Part shown: piece after piece, positions 38,817-47,139 of the stretch
How positions within the stretch are numbered: the stretch's first letter is position 1
Layout: each line of letters opens with the position of its first letter
Assembly (NCBI GenBank): GCA_947488935.1
Contig: CANLBN010000002.1
Location: 434,001 to 498,000, forward strand
Length of the DNA: 64,000 nt
Source of the DNA: an uncultured Pseudomonadales bacterium
GTDB taxonomy: Bacteria; Pseudomonadota; Gammaproteobacteria; Pseudomonadales; Cellvibrionaceae
Direction: 5' to 3'
Program-made: the position numbers and the translations under genes
Notes under the pieces: model-generated
Database searches by the model: none
Seen by the model: only the letters and a program-made list of their open reading frames with translations
Told to the model about the DNA's origin: nothing

Positions 38817-39665
38817 CTATTTACGTGTTTGGCGGCGATGCATAAATGCTAAGCGTTCTAACAGTTGTACGTCCTGTTCATTTTTAAGCAAGGCACCATA
38901 GAGTGGGGGAATGGCTTTATGATTATCTTTATTGTGCAGAATATCTTGCGGTATGTCATCGGCCATCAGTAGTTTTAACCAATCGATTAATTCCGAAGTC
39001 GATGGTTTTTTCTTTAGCCCTGGAATCGAGCGAACCTCAAAAAAGACATCAAGCGCTTGCTTAACCAAGCTTTTTTTAGCATTGGCGTGGTGCACGCCAA
39101 CAATTTTTTCCATAGTTTCACGGTCAGGGAAGCTAATAAAATGAAAAAAGCAGCGGCGCAAAAAGGCATCGGGTAATTCTTTTTCGTTATTGCTGGTGAT
39201 AATAATGATTGGTCGGTGTTTTGCTTTAATAGTTTCGCCAGTTTCATAAACATCGAACTGCATTTTATCTATTTCGATGAGTAAGTCATTGGGGAATTCG
39301 ATATCTGCTTTATCGATCTCATCAATCAATAACACGACTTGTTCGCCTGCTTCAAAGGCCTCCCACAGTTTGCCTTTATCAATATAGTTTTTGATATCTT
39401 TAACGCCAGCATCACCTAATTGAGAGTCACGTAAGCGCGAAACTGCATCATACTCATAGAGACCTTGCTGGGCCTTGGTGGTAGATTTAATATGCCATTG
39501 GATAAATCTCTTATTCAAAGAAGCAGCGACTTCTTCGGCCAACATGGTTTTACCTGTGCCTGGTTCGCCTTTAATGAGTAATGGACGTTGCAAAATAATA
39601 GAAGAGTTTACTGCTAGACTAAGGTCATCAGTCGATATGTAGCTGTCGCTGCCGTTAAATTTCAT
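38817..39665 (-). CDS. MoxR-family AAA+ ATPase
   Basis: AAA+ ATPase of 282 residues. Walker A is GEPGTGKT near residue 36-43, Walker B LLIDEIDKAD near 112, sensor 1 IIITSNNEKELPDAFLRRC near 152. The C-terminal lid ends near 270. The arginine pair in LRRCFFHF fits the arginine finger. It is the first gene of a two-gene operon with the VWA protein. Together they resemble the CoxD/CoxE and MoxR/VWA chaperone pairs. No dehydrogenase lies next to it; the nearest is in the sulfite cluster 11 kb away. Confidence 0.88.
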   Translation of the reverse strand: MKFNGSDSYISTDDLSLAVNSSIILQRPLLIKGEPGTGKTMLAEEVAASLNKRFIQWHIKSTTKAQQGLYEYDAVSRLRDSQLGDAGVKDIKNYIDKGKLWEAFEAGEQVVLLIDEIDKADIEFPNDLLIEIDKMQFDVYETGETIKAKHRPIIIITSNNEKELPDAFLRRCFFHFISFPDRETMEKIVGVHHANAKKSLVKQALDVFFEVRSIPGLKKKPSTSELIDWLKLLMADDIPQDILHNKDNHKAIPPLYGALLKNEQDVQLLERLAFMHRRQTRK

Positions 39666-39807
39666 TAGTTACCTATATATACATTTTATTTGCGTGTATT
39701 TACACGCTTAGAAAGCAGTGGGTAGTATATCAAAGTAGAAGGGAGTAAGTATTTAATTAGAGGCACTTTTAGTAACAAGTGGGTCAGCGATACAATTACA
39801 AATTTGT

Positions 39808-40056
39808 TTATGACTTGCGGGGCTTATAAAATAGCAAACATAAGCCCAAAATACCAAACAAAGCTATAGCTGATAGCTTTGCGTATCCTATTGATTCTTT
39901 TTCTGTTAATTCATACCCATCACAAAAACGTCCTTGAAGATGGAAATCTGCAAAGTAGTAATAACAGTCCTCATCTAAATTTCCTGCCCATCCATAAATT
40001 AACAGTAGGCATAGAAGGTATACCCCGATTCCAATTCTGTGGTAAATAGTTTTCAT
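39808..40056 (-). CDS. Hypothetical small membrane protein
   Basis: Unrecognised 82-residue protein with two hydrophobic segments (about 7-24 and 58-76) and a cysteine-containing loop between them (DEDCYYYF, RFCDGYE), probably periplasmic and perhaps disulfide-bonded. It begins 17 bases after the RidA stop on the same strand, so it may be co-transcribed with it. Nothing links it to a known family. Confidence 0.5.
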   Translation of the reverse strand: MKTIYHRIGIGVYLLCLLLIYGWAGNLDEDCYYYFADFHLQGRFCDGYELTEKESIGYAKLSAIALFGILGLCLLFYKPRKS

Positions 40057-40073
40057 AGAAACATAATTACTTG

Positions 40074-40469
40074 TTAGGCTGCATCTTTTACGGCTGTTGC
40101 AACGATTTTTATTTTCCCTCCAAAAGGCAAGGCTGCGGCTTCGTAAATAGTTCTTGCTGGCCTTTTACCTTCGGGAAACAAACGCATATAAATCTCATTA
40201 ACATTTTTAATTTCAGATAAATCAGCAAAGGCAATGTCTATATACACTATTTCGCTTTTATCAAAGCCCGCTGCTTTAGCGGCAGAAAACACATTCTCGA
40301 AAGCTCTCTTTGCCTCCTCTTCAATCGTTCCTGGGACATAATCTCCGGCGACGTTAACCGAGAGTTGACCACTAATAAAGCACATATTGTTAACAACGAC
40401 AGCATGGCTTATTGGGTTTTCCCATTGTGGCAGGCCTTCACCGTTGGTAATAAATTGTCTATTACTCAT
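40074..40469 (-). CDS. RidA/YjgF family deaminase
   Basis: Small trimeric enzyme that hydrolyses reactive enamine/imine intermediates made by PLP enzymes. The 131 residues match the family. FISGQLSVNVAG near 32-43 and the conserved arginine in RPARTIYEAAALPFGG near 103-118, which binds the substrate carboxylate, are visible. It lies in a minus-strand row of small genes. The window's several PLP enzymes (two desulfhydrase/deaminase homologues, Tpa and the MocR protein) make a housekeeping role sensible. Confidence 0.87.
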   Translation of the reverse strand: MSNRQFITNGEGLPQWENPISHAVVVNNMCFISGQLSVNVAGDYVPGTIEEEAKRAFENVFSAAKAAGFDKSEIVYIDIAFADLSEIKNVNEIYMRLFPEGKRPARTIYEAAALPFGGKIKIVATAVKDAA

Positions 40470-40640
40470 TATTTATAAATCTCTTTATTGTGTATAGAAA
40501 CGTGTAGTGCTTTATTTGGTTTGTAGTAAAACATAAAAATAATAAATCTAAAGCTAGAATAAGGTCGCCAGCGACATACAAAAACTATAGAGGTACCGCA
40601 TTATTAAAGCTATAAGAGATAACCATAGCGTTTAAATCGT

Positions 40641-40925
40641 TTACTTTTTTAACACCAATGGTGCTTTTAACAGAGCTAACCAACAAAATCCTAAAAAGAT
40701 AGGTATGTTTACGAGTAATATATAAGGCTGTTTATAATGGATGCTCGCAATCACAACGGGTATTGTGACAAGTAATGCTATAAGGAAGTATTTAATTTGT
40801 GGTGTAAGTGCTTTAAAAAATCGAGCACCACACTCTTTGCATTTTCCAGGTAAAAATCTATCAGCCCAAGCTTTTTGCCAGAGTGTGATAGATTCTTTGT
40901 TGCATGATGGGCAGTTAAATCTCAT
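40641..40925 (-). CDS. Zinc-ribbon membrane protein
   Basis: A 94-residue protein that starts with a zinc ribbon: CPSC (residues 5-8) and CKEC (29-32). Two hydrophobic helices follow, about 45-62 and 68-86. The layout suggests a cytoplasmic metal-binding head on a membrane hairpin. I cannot assign a family. It follows the GGDEF-EAL gene by 22 bases on the same strand, so it may be translated from the same message. Confidence 0.6.
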   Translation of the reverse strand: MRFNCPSCNKESITLWQKAWADRFLPGKCKECGARFFKALTPQIKYFLIALLVTIPVVIASIHYKQPYILLVNIPIFLGFCWLALLKAPLVLKK

Positions 40926-40947
40926 ATTTTATATTTTTTTAGTGCTG

Positions 40948-43092
40948 CTATAGCAGTTTTTGTAGCGGTACTGGGCGAGAAAAGTAATAACCTTGGCCTA
41001 CATCGCAGCCATTTTCAGATAACCAATCTAATTGTTCTCTTGTTTCTATACCTTCGACAACAACTTCAAGTTGCAATGTATGGGACATTGCAATCACTGC
41101 CTTTACAATTTTTTGGTCATCTTCATCGATCGATAAGTTTTTGACAAAGCTTCTATCAATTTTTAAGCAGTTGACAGGGAAGTTTTTTAATTGAGATAGG
41201 GATGAATAACCTGTGCCAAAGTCATCAATAGCTATTTTAATCCCTACCTCTCTCAATCGATTCAGTGTGTTAACTGCATTTTCGACATCAACGGTTAGTG
41301 AAGACTCTGTAACTTCAATCAATATCCTGTCTGATTCGACGTTTTGATTTTTAAGTATCTCTTTGATATTTTCTACTAAAAATGGATCTAAAAATTGTTT
41401 AGATGACAAGTTAACAGAGATAAAGAAATCTTCTTTACCTTCTTGTTGGTATTTTTTAATGGCTTGGCAGGCCTGTTTGAATACCCAGTAGCCAATAGGG
41501 ATGATCTGGCCTGTATTTTCGGCAACAGAAATAAATCTATCAGGTGGTAATATCCCATTTTCGGGGTGGTTCCAGCGGAGCAGGGCTTCGTACCCAAGGA
41601 CTTTTCTTTCTTTTAAACACGTTAATGGTTGGTACAGTAAAAATAGCTCATTGCGTTCGGTAATGTGAGTTAATGCTAATTCTGTTTGATGTTTTTCTAG
41701 TGCAGCTAATTGTAATTCTTTATCAAAAAATCGATAGTTATTTTTACCTGTATTTTTAGCGTCATACATTGCTATGTCAACATTGCGTAGTAATTCTTCC
41801 TCGTTGTCACCATCGTCTGGTATTCGTGCAATGCCTAAGGAAGCAGAAACAATCAAACTGCGATCGCCAAAAACAACGGGCTTTTTAATCTCATTAATAA
41901 TTCTTTTTGCGATTTGCGTTACACTGTCTGAGGATTTGATATTAAATAATAACAATGCAAATTCATCGCCGCCCAATCTTGCGACAATATCTTTCTTTTT
42001 GACAATGCTTTTCAATCGTAAAGAGACTTCTTTTAATAGGTAATCGCCATAGCTGTGGCCGACAGAATCATTAATACGCTTAAAATCATCTAGGTCTAAA
42101 TAGAGTAGGGCTGCATTTTTTTTATCTTTACTCGTCAATAGCTGGTGTAATTTTTTAGTGAGTAGCCGCCTATTGCCGAGGGAGGTTAAATGGTCATGGA
42201 ATGCCAAAAACTCTAAGTCTCTAGTCTTTTGAGCAACAATTCGTTTGAGGTATTCCGGTTTTGAAAACAAATAGCCTACGACCACAGCGATGACCAAACC
42301 CAAAAAAATACTGATTAGATAATTAGTATACCCTGATGCCTCATAATTAGGTTTGCTAATGGTTAATGTCCAGTCGGCATTTGGCACTCTGACCTTTGTT
42401 GATGCTAGTGGCTCACTCATTTCAGCTGAAGAGCTAGAAAAAACCTCTAGTTTTTGAGTGTCGGGATGCATCCGGCTTAGCTGATAGGTGTAACCACGTT
42501 CTTTTAGTCCAGAGAGTTTAGTCGCTGAGAGTAACTCATCGATATAAATCATGACAGAGGCAAAGCCCCAGAAGGTTTCCTGGTTATTTTTTGTAAGAAA
42601 AACCGGGTTTCTACCAATAACGGCAACACCGCCTTGAATTAATTCAAAAGGCCCTGCTAGAGTTAGTTTTTTTTCTTTCGCGGCGAGCTGGGCTTCTTTC
42701 TTTCTTTTGTCATCGACTAAAACATTATGTCCAATGGCCTTTTCGTTACCTTTGAGAGGGTATATTTTTGAAATAATCCCATCAGGAGCCAATTGTAAAT
42801 TGCTAATGCCGTCGATAGATTTAATTACCTCAGCGGCATAGTGGTCAAAATAAAAAAAATTCCCTTTATTTTGTTTGATCTCAAGCGCCAAAATATTAGT
42901 GGCAGATAATGCGTTGTTGAGCCTTCGCTCGATTGCGATAGCTTCAGATTGGGTGAGTTCGCTCAAAAAAGACAGATGCTCTTTCTGCGAGAGGAGGTGA
43001 TTTTTATATTGCCAATATAGACCAAAGCTGGTTACTAGGAAAAAACATAAGATGCTAATGACTTGTCGCAAAGAGCTCTCCCAACAGAGCAT
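40948..43092 (-). CDS. CHASE-GGDEF-EAL cyclic-di-GMP protein
   Basis: Membrane-bound signalling enzyme of 714 residues. A transmembrane helix near 10-27, a periplasmic CHASE-type sensor (about 40-240), a second helix (about 250-270), a GGDEF domain with intact GGDEF near 375, and an EAL domain with EALLRW near 500 lie in order. EAL catalytic marks DDFGTGYSSL and ENTG...KQ are present, so both synthesis and breakdown of c-di-GMP are possible. It is preceded by a perfect 26-base palindrome at 43190-43215. Nearby PilU also concerns surface behaviour. Confidence 0.9.
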   Translation of the reverse strand: MLCWESSLRQVISILCFFLVTSFGLYWQYKNHLLSQKEHLSFLSELTQSEAIAIERRLNNALSATNILALEIKQNKGNFFYFDHYAAEVIKSIDGISNLQLAPDGIISKIYPLKGNEKAIGHNVLVDDKRKKEAQLAAKEKKLTLAGPFELIQGGVAVIGRNPVFLTKNNQETFWGFASVMIYIDELLSATKLSGLKERGYTYQLSRMHPDTQKLEVFSSSSAEMSEPLASTKVRVPNADWTLTISKPNYEASGYTNYLISIFLGLVIAVVVGYLFSKPEYLKRIVAQKTRDLEFLAFHDHLTSLGNRRLLTKKLHQLLTSKDKKNAALLYLDLDDFKRINDSVGHSYGDYLLKEVSLRLKSIVKKKDIVARLGGDEFALLLFNIKSSDSVTQIAKRIINEIKKPVVFGDRSLIVSASLGIARIPDDGDNEEELLRNVDIAMYDAKNTGKNNYRFFDKELQLAALEKHQTELALTHITERNELFLLYQPLTCLKERKVLGYEALLRWNHPENGILPPDRFISVAENTGQIIPIGYWVFKQACQAIKKYQQEGKEDFFISVNLSSKQFLDPFLVENIKEILKNQNVESDRILIEVTESSLTVDVENAVNTLNRLREVGIKIAIDDFGTGYSSLSQLKNFPVNCLKIDRSFVKNLSIDEDDQKIVKAVIAMSHTLQLEVVVEGIETREQLDWLSENGCDVGQGYYFSRPVPLQKLL

Positions 43093-43189
43093 TGAACTAA
43101 TAATAGTAGTATTGTTATCTACTGTGCTTACCTAGTAAGTATAGTCCTTTATTGTATAAAATGAAGGCCTCTTATAGATTTAAGCTATG

Positions 43190-43215
43190 AATGCTAATGT
43201 ATATACATTAGCATT
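43190..43215. promoter_or_regulatory. Perfect 26-bp palindrome upstream of the GGDEF-EAL gene
   Basis: The bases from 43190 to 43215 equal their own reverse complement; each half is AATGCTAATGTAT. It lies between the minus-strand DCC gene and the GGDEF-EAL gene, about 98 bases upstream of the latter's start. No T-tract follows on the minus strand. An operator for a dimeric repressor is one reading; a cruciform terminator is another. Confidence 0.5.
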
Positions 43216-43254
43216 ACATTTTAGTCTTGTTTTTGAACTTTGCTAGAGTCTGGG

Positions 43255-43659
43255 TTATTTGTTTTTAGGAATAGCTTGAGAGTGGTTTGTAGAGCATTGA
43301 TACTGTTTGTCAAAGCGCTTATTGGCCCAGTGCTTGTAAATCCTATTGGCTATTGGACAAATAATAGGCCATTTCAATATCTTAAACAAAAATCCATAAT
43401 TTGTATGAGACCAAACTGCAATAGTGGCATCAAGCCCGATTAGCCACTTTCCGCATCTTTTTTGTAAATGTAGTCGTTTTAATAAATTATCTTTTGTTGG
43501 TGTCTTGTTATTTGGGTAGTCGATGCTGTGAATATTGGCAAAGTTGACGCTATCCTTAGTGAGTTTTTTGAGTAGCATTATCTCTTTGCTACAAAGAGGG
43601 CAGCTTCCATCAAAATAGAGTGTGTCTTTTGCTTCTGTTGCTAGGTTTTGTTGCGTCAT
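43255..43659 (-). CDS. DCC family (DUF393) thiol-disulfide oxidoreductase-like protein
   Basis: A 134-residue protein with the DUF393 hallmark YFDGSCPLCSKEI near residue 14-26, which gives the DxxCxxC motif of the family name. A middle GLDATIAVWSH and C-terminal PIANRIYKHWANKRFD also fit. Members are thought to be thioredoxin-like, although biochemical roles are poorly known. It lies on the minus strand upstream of the GGDEF-EAL gene and diverges from the EamA transporter. Confidence 0.85.
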   Translation of the reverse strand: MTQQNLATEAKDTLYFDGSCPLCSKEIMLLKKLTKDSVNFANIHSIDYPNNKTPTKDNLLKRLHLQKRCGKWLIGLDATIAVWSHTNYGFLFKILKWPIICPIANRIYKHWANKRFDKQYQCSTNHSQAIPKNK

Positions 43660-43799
43660 CGTTTAAATGTCTAAGCGTATTATTACTTTAGATACGATTA
43701 GGTGTCATGAATGGATGATTGTTCCAAAAATGCTGGCTAGTCTGTTTTTTATATCGGTATAGGCAATATTTGCTGACGTCACGTCATCTCGGAGTTTGT

Positions 43800-44699
43800 G
43801 TGAGTAATCTAAGAAGTAGTTTCTTTATGGTGATGGCAATGGCTGCCTTTTCGCTTGAGGATATGTTTATAAAGTCGGCCTCAAGTGCTGTGCCTGTAGG
43901 AGAGATATTGATGCTCTTTGGTATTGGCGGGACTCTGGCCTTTACTGTTATGGCATTACGCAGTGGACAGGCTGTGTTTCACTCCCAAATACTCTCTCTC
44001 CCTATTTTGCTAAGAGCTGTTTTTGAGGTAATGGGGCGATTATTCTTTACTTTAGCCATTGTGTTTACGCCCCTATCAAGTGCCTCTGCAATTTTGCAGG
44101 CAACACCATTAGTTGTCGTTATGGGCGCTGCATTGTTTTTAGGTGAAAAGGTTGGTTGGCGTCGTTGGAGCGCAATTCTTATTGGCTTTAGTGGTGTATT
44201 AATCATTATAAGGCCTGGGTTCGAAAGTTTTGAACTGTCATCTTTATTGGCGGTAATAGGCATGCTGGGCTTTGCCGGGAGAGACCTAGCAACACGTGCA
44301 GCGCCACCGGTATTGTCTAATTTGCAGTTGGGTATTTATGGCTTTTTTATATTAATACCTACGGGTATATTTATGCTGTATTTCAATATAGGTCCAACAG
44401 GCAGTGCTTTTGGTGATCATGACCTTATATGGATAGGCGCAGCATCGGCATTGCAAATTTTGGCTGCAACAGTATTTGGTGTGATGGCTTATTATTGGTT
44501 AACGATTGCTATGCGTAATGGCGATGTATCGGTCGTTGCGCCTTTTCGTTACACCCGTATTGTATTTGCGCTTATTTTAGGTGTGATTATTTTTGGTGAG
44601 CGGCCCGATCCCTTAACATTGCTGGGAATTATCATTGTTGTCGGCAGTGGAATATATACATTATTGCGTAGTAGGGGTACTGCAAGGGGTAATTCTTAA
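43800..44699 (+). CDS. EamA-family (DMT) transporter
   Basis: Inner-membrane exporter of the drug/metabolite superfamily with about ten helices in two EamA repeats (about 5-130 and 145-285 of this start). Marks include LQATPLVVVMGAALFLGEKVGWRRW closing the first repeat and RYTRIVFALILGVIIFGERPDPLTLLG in the second. The start is placed at GTG 43800 because GGAG (43791-43794) lies five bases upstream. The frame opens earlier (43719), but that stretch is not membrane-like. Substrate is unknown. Confidence 0.82.
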   Translation: MSNLRSSFFMVMAMAAFSLEDMFIKSASSAVPVGEILMLFGIGGTLAFTVMALRSGQAVFHSQILSLPILLRAVFEVMGRLFFTLAIVFTPLSSASAILQATPLVVVMGAALFLGEKVGWRRWSAILIGFSGVLIIIRPGFESFELSSLLAVIGMLGFAGRDLATRAAPPVLSNLQLGIYGFFILIPTGIFMLYFNIGPTGSAFGDHDLIWIGAASALQILAATVFGVMAYYWLTIAMRNGDVSVVAPFRYTRIVFALILGVIIFGERPDPLTLLGIIIVVGSGIYTLLRSRGTARGNS

Positions 44700-44798
44700 A
44701 AATACGTTGTTATATGTCACAACTATGACGACGATTTACTTTCTCTATAGTATCATGGACGACTAATTATAATTATTCTATTGTTACTGAGAGTCCCC

Positions 44799-45680
44799 AT
44801 GAGCCTACGATTTAAATTAAACATGATCCTTCTATTCTTTACGATTATTGGGATAATTATCACCGGGGTTATTTCATATAGCATTCAGGTCAAGCATACT
44901 CAGCAAGAGGCCCTAGAGACTGCCGCTGTATTGATGGAAGGCGCATTGGCTGTGCGTAGTTATACGGTTTCTGAGGTGCGCCCACTATTAAATGAGTTGG
45001 ATACCGATCGTTTTATTTCTCAAACGGTACCGGCTTATTCAGCATCAAAATATATCGAAAAACTGCAAGAAACCTACCCTTACTATAGCTATAAAGAGGC
45101 GGTTATTAACCCAACTAATCAAGCAAATAAGGCGGATGATTGGGAGACTGCTATTATTGCGCAGTTTAGAGAGGAGCCCAAAAAAGAATTGTTTGGTATG
45201 TATGACACCCCTGCAGGAAAGTCCTTATATTTTAGCCGACCCATTAAAATTACTAACCCCAATTGTTTGGCATGCCACTCTACACCAGAGGCTGCACCAC
45301 CCAGTATGATTAAACTGTACGGTAAAGAGCATGGTTTTGGGTGGCAGTTAAACGAAATTATTGGTGCCCAGATTGTCTCTGTGCCTTTGTCGTTGACGAT
45401 TGCTCGCGCAAAAACAGAAATTTTTGTCTTTATGGGAATTGTTGCAGCAACCTATATGGCTATTGGGGTCATTATGAACTTATTACTCAATTTCTTTGTG
45501 GTTAAGCCGGTTAAACAAATTTCTGAATACGCAACAGAAATCAGTATGGGATCTCTCGATACACCAGAGCTTACCGTTAAAGGTAAGGACGAAATTAGTT
45601 CTTTAACAATGTCGTTTAATAGAATGCAGCGTAGTTTAAAAAGTGCGGTTGCCATTATTTCTGATAAAAACGATAAATAG
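44799..45680 (+). CDS. DUF3365 haem-c sensor with HAMP domain
   Basis: Membrane sensor of 293 residues from the ATG at 44799. Order: transmembrane helix (about 8-28), a periplasmic DUF3365 (Tll0287-like) domain, a second helix (about 210-235), then a HAMP domain ending at NRMQRSLKSA. The periplasmic part holds NCLACHST, a CxxCH motif for covalent haem c, as in the cyanobacterial Tll0287 haem protein. There is no output domain after HAMP. The Ser/Thr kinase gene begins 11 bases later and may be the output. A GAGAG stands about five bases before the start. Confidence 0.82.
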   Translation: MSLRFKLNMILLFFTIIGIIITGVISYSIQVKHTQQEALETAAVLMEGALAVRSYTVSEVRPLLNELDTDRFISQTVPAYSASKYIEKLQETYPYYSYKEAVINPTNQANKADDWETAIIAQFREEPKKELFGMYDTPAGKSLYFSRPIKITNPNCLACHSTPEAAPPSMIKLYGKEHGFGWQLNEIIGAQIVSVPLSLTIARAKTEIFVFMGIVAATYMAIGVIMNLLLNFFVVKPVKQISEYATEISMGSLDTPELTVKGKDEISSLTMSFNRMQRSLKSAVAIISDKNDK

Positions 45681-45691
45681 GTTATTTGCTC

Positions 45692-46966
45692 ATGAGTGAA
45701 CACCCAAAAGTACTGGGGAAATACCAGATCCAAACCGTATTAGGTAAGGGCAAGATGGGTATTGTTTATCTTGGTCTTGATCCTGATATTGATCGAAAAG
45801 TTGCTATCAAAGTGTTGCATCCGCATTTGTGTGAGGGTGAGGCAGGTCAAGATTTTGTACGACGTTTTCGCCGTGAAGCGCAAGCTGCTGCACGTAGCTT
45901 TCATACCAATATCGTCACAGTATTTGAGTTAGGTAAGCACGAAGATACAGACTTTATTGTCATGGAATATGTACAAGGTGAAGAGCTACAAGAAGCGCTC
46001 GATGGAGGCTATCACTTTAGCGAAGAAGAAGTAGTATTTATCGCTATTTCTATTTTAAAGGCACTAGATACTGCACATGCCAATGGGATCGTGCATCGCG
46101 ATATTAAGCCTGCTAATATTTTGTTAATGGACGATGGCAACGTAAAAGTTGCTGACTTTGGTGTAGCCAAGCTAGACCGCCTAGATTTGACCATGCAAGG
46201 CAATGCCGTTGGCACGCCAAGTTATATGAGCCCTGAGAGTCTTAAGGGCAAGTCAGTAACGCATTTAACTGATATCTATAGCTTGGGTGCGGTTATGCTA
46301 CAAATGCTGACGGGCAAACGTTTATTGGCAGACCAGCTATACCCGCTAAAGCTCAACGAGTTTATGACCGAGGTGTTAGCGAGCGAGCGAGCAAAACAAG
46401 TATCTTCAAAATTGATGTCAGTTGTCGTTAGGGCAATGTCTGAACAGCCCGAATTAAGGCCTCGAACCTCCTGTAGCTTTTATAATGAGCTTGAAAAAAT
46501 AGCTAAGGCAAATGCAACAGGGCTTGCCTGTGATGATGAAACACAGCAAAAACTCATCAATATCTTAATGGCTTACCTCGGGCCAATTGCACCAGTACTG
46601 CTTAAACAAACCTTGTTAAAGGCAAAAACATATGAAGATTTAGCCTTGCGGCTATCACAGGCTGTTGATAATAGTGACGAGCAAGAAGAGATATTGGCTA
46701 AAGTACAAAAAGCACTAAAAAGGTTATCGGTGACGAACGATGCCAAATTTACAGGCGACGAACCACTAAGTTGTGATGAGACGACTCAAGAGCGGTTAGT
46801 GGCCATCCTAAAACCCTACCTTGGGCCAATTGCGCCACTATTACTTAAACAAGGGCTGGCAAAAGCGAATGACTCCGAATCACTATTATTAGCACTCTCT
46901 GCTGGGATAGAAGATGACCAAGAATCGCAGGAGTTTTTAGAAAAAGCCAAGGCTATTTTTGCGTAA
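45692..46966 (+). CDS. Ser/Thr protein kinase with duplicated C-terminal module
   Basis: Hanks-type cytoplasmic kinase of 424 residues. The glycine loop GKGKMG (18-23), Lys40 in VAIK, HRDIKPAN (135-142), DFG (155-157) and GTPSYMSPE are all intact. The kinase domain ends near 270. It is followed by two similar units (about 281-345 and 361-424), each with a core YLGPIAP-LLKQ-L-KA. Similar units occur in other signalling proteins. No transmembrane helix is present. The start at ATG 45692 replaces an upstream TTG. It is coupled to the haem/HAMP sensor gene, suggesting a shared pathway. Confidence 0.88.
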   Translation: MSEHPKVLGKYQIQTVLGKGKMGIVYLGLDPDIDRKVAIKVLHPHLCEGEAGQDFVRRFRREAQAAARSFHTNIVTVFELGKHEDTDFIVMEYVQGEELQEALDGGYHFSEEEVVFIAISILKALDTAHANGIVHRDIKPANILLMDDGNVKVADFGVAKLDRLDLTMQGNAVGTPSYMSPESLKGKSVTHLTDIYSLGAVMLQMLTGKRLLADQLYPLKLNEFMTEVLASERAKQVSSKLMSVVVRAMSEQPELRPRTSCSFYNELEKIAKANATGLACDDETQQKLINILMAYLGPIAPVLLKQTLLKAKTYEDLALRLSQAVDNSDEQEEILAKVQKALKRLSVTNDAKFTGDEPLSCDETTQERLVAILKPYLGPIAPLLLKQGLAKANDSESLLLALSAGIEDDQESQEFLEKAKAIFA

Positions 46967-47139
46967 TATTTATGTAACCTTGCTTATTATTGGGTTAACA
47001 GCTTGTTTTGCTAACTTTTTGCTTGTTTTATTGTCTTTGAAAAAGAGTTGTTGTGCTGTAATGGGTGCTTAAAGTATAAGCATCTGGCATTTTTTTGTGT
47101 TCGGCATTACTATGCCCATTTTTTTGATCGGAGATAATC

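Noticed and set aside
40057..40080. GCCTAACAAG at the RidA stop on the minus strand, which looks like the left end of an attC
   Set aside because: Only 17 bases separate it from the next start codon, too little for an attC, and no paired core follows.
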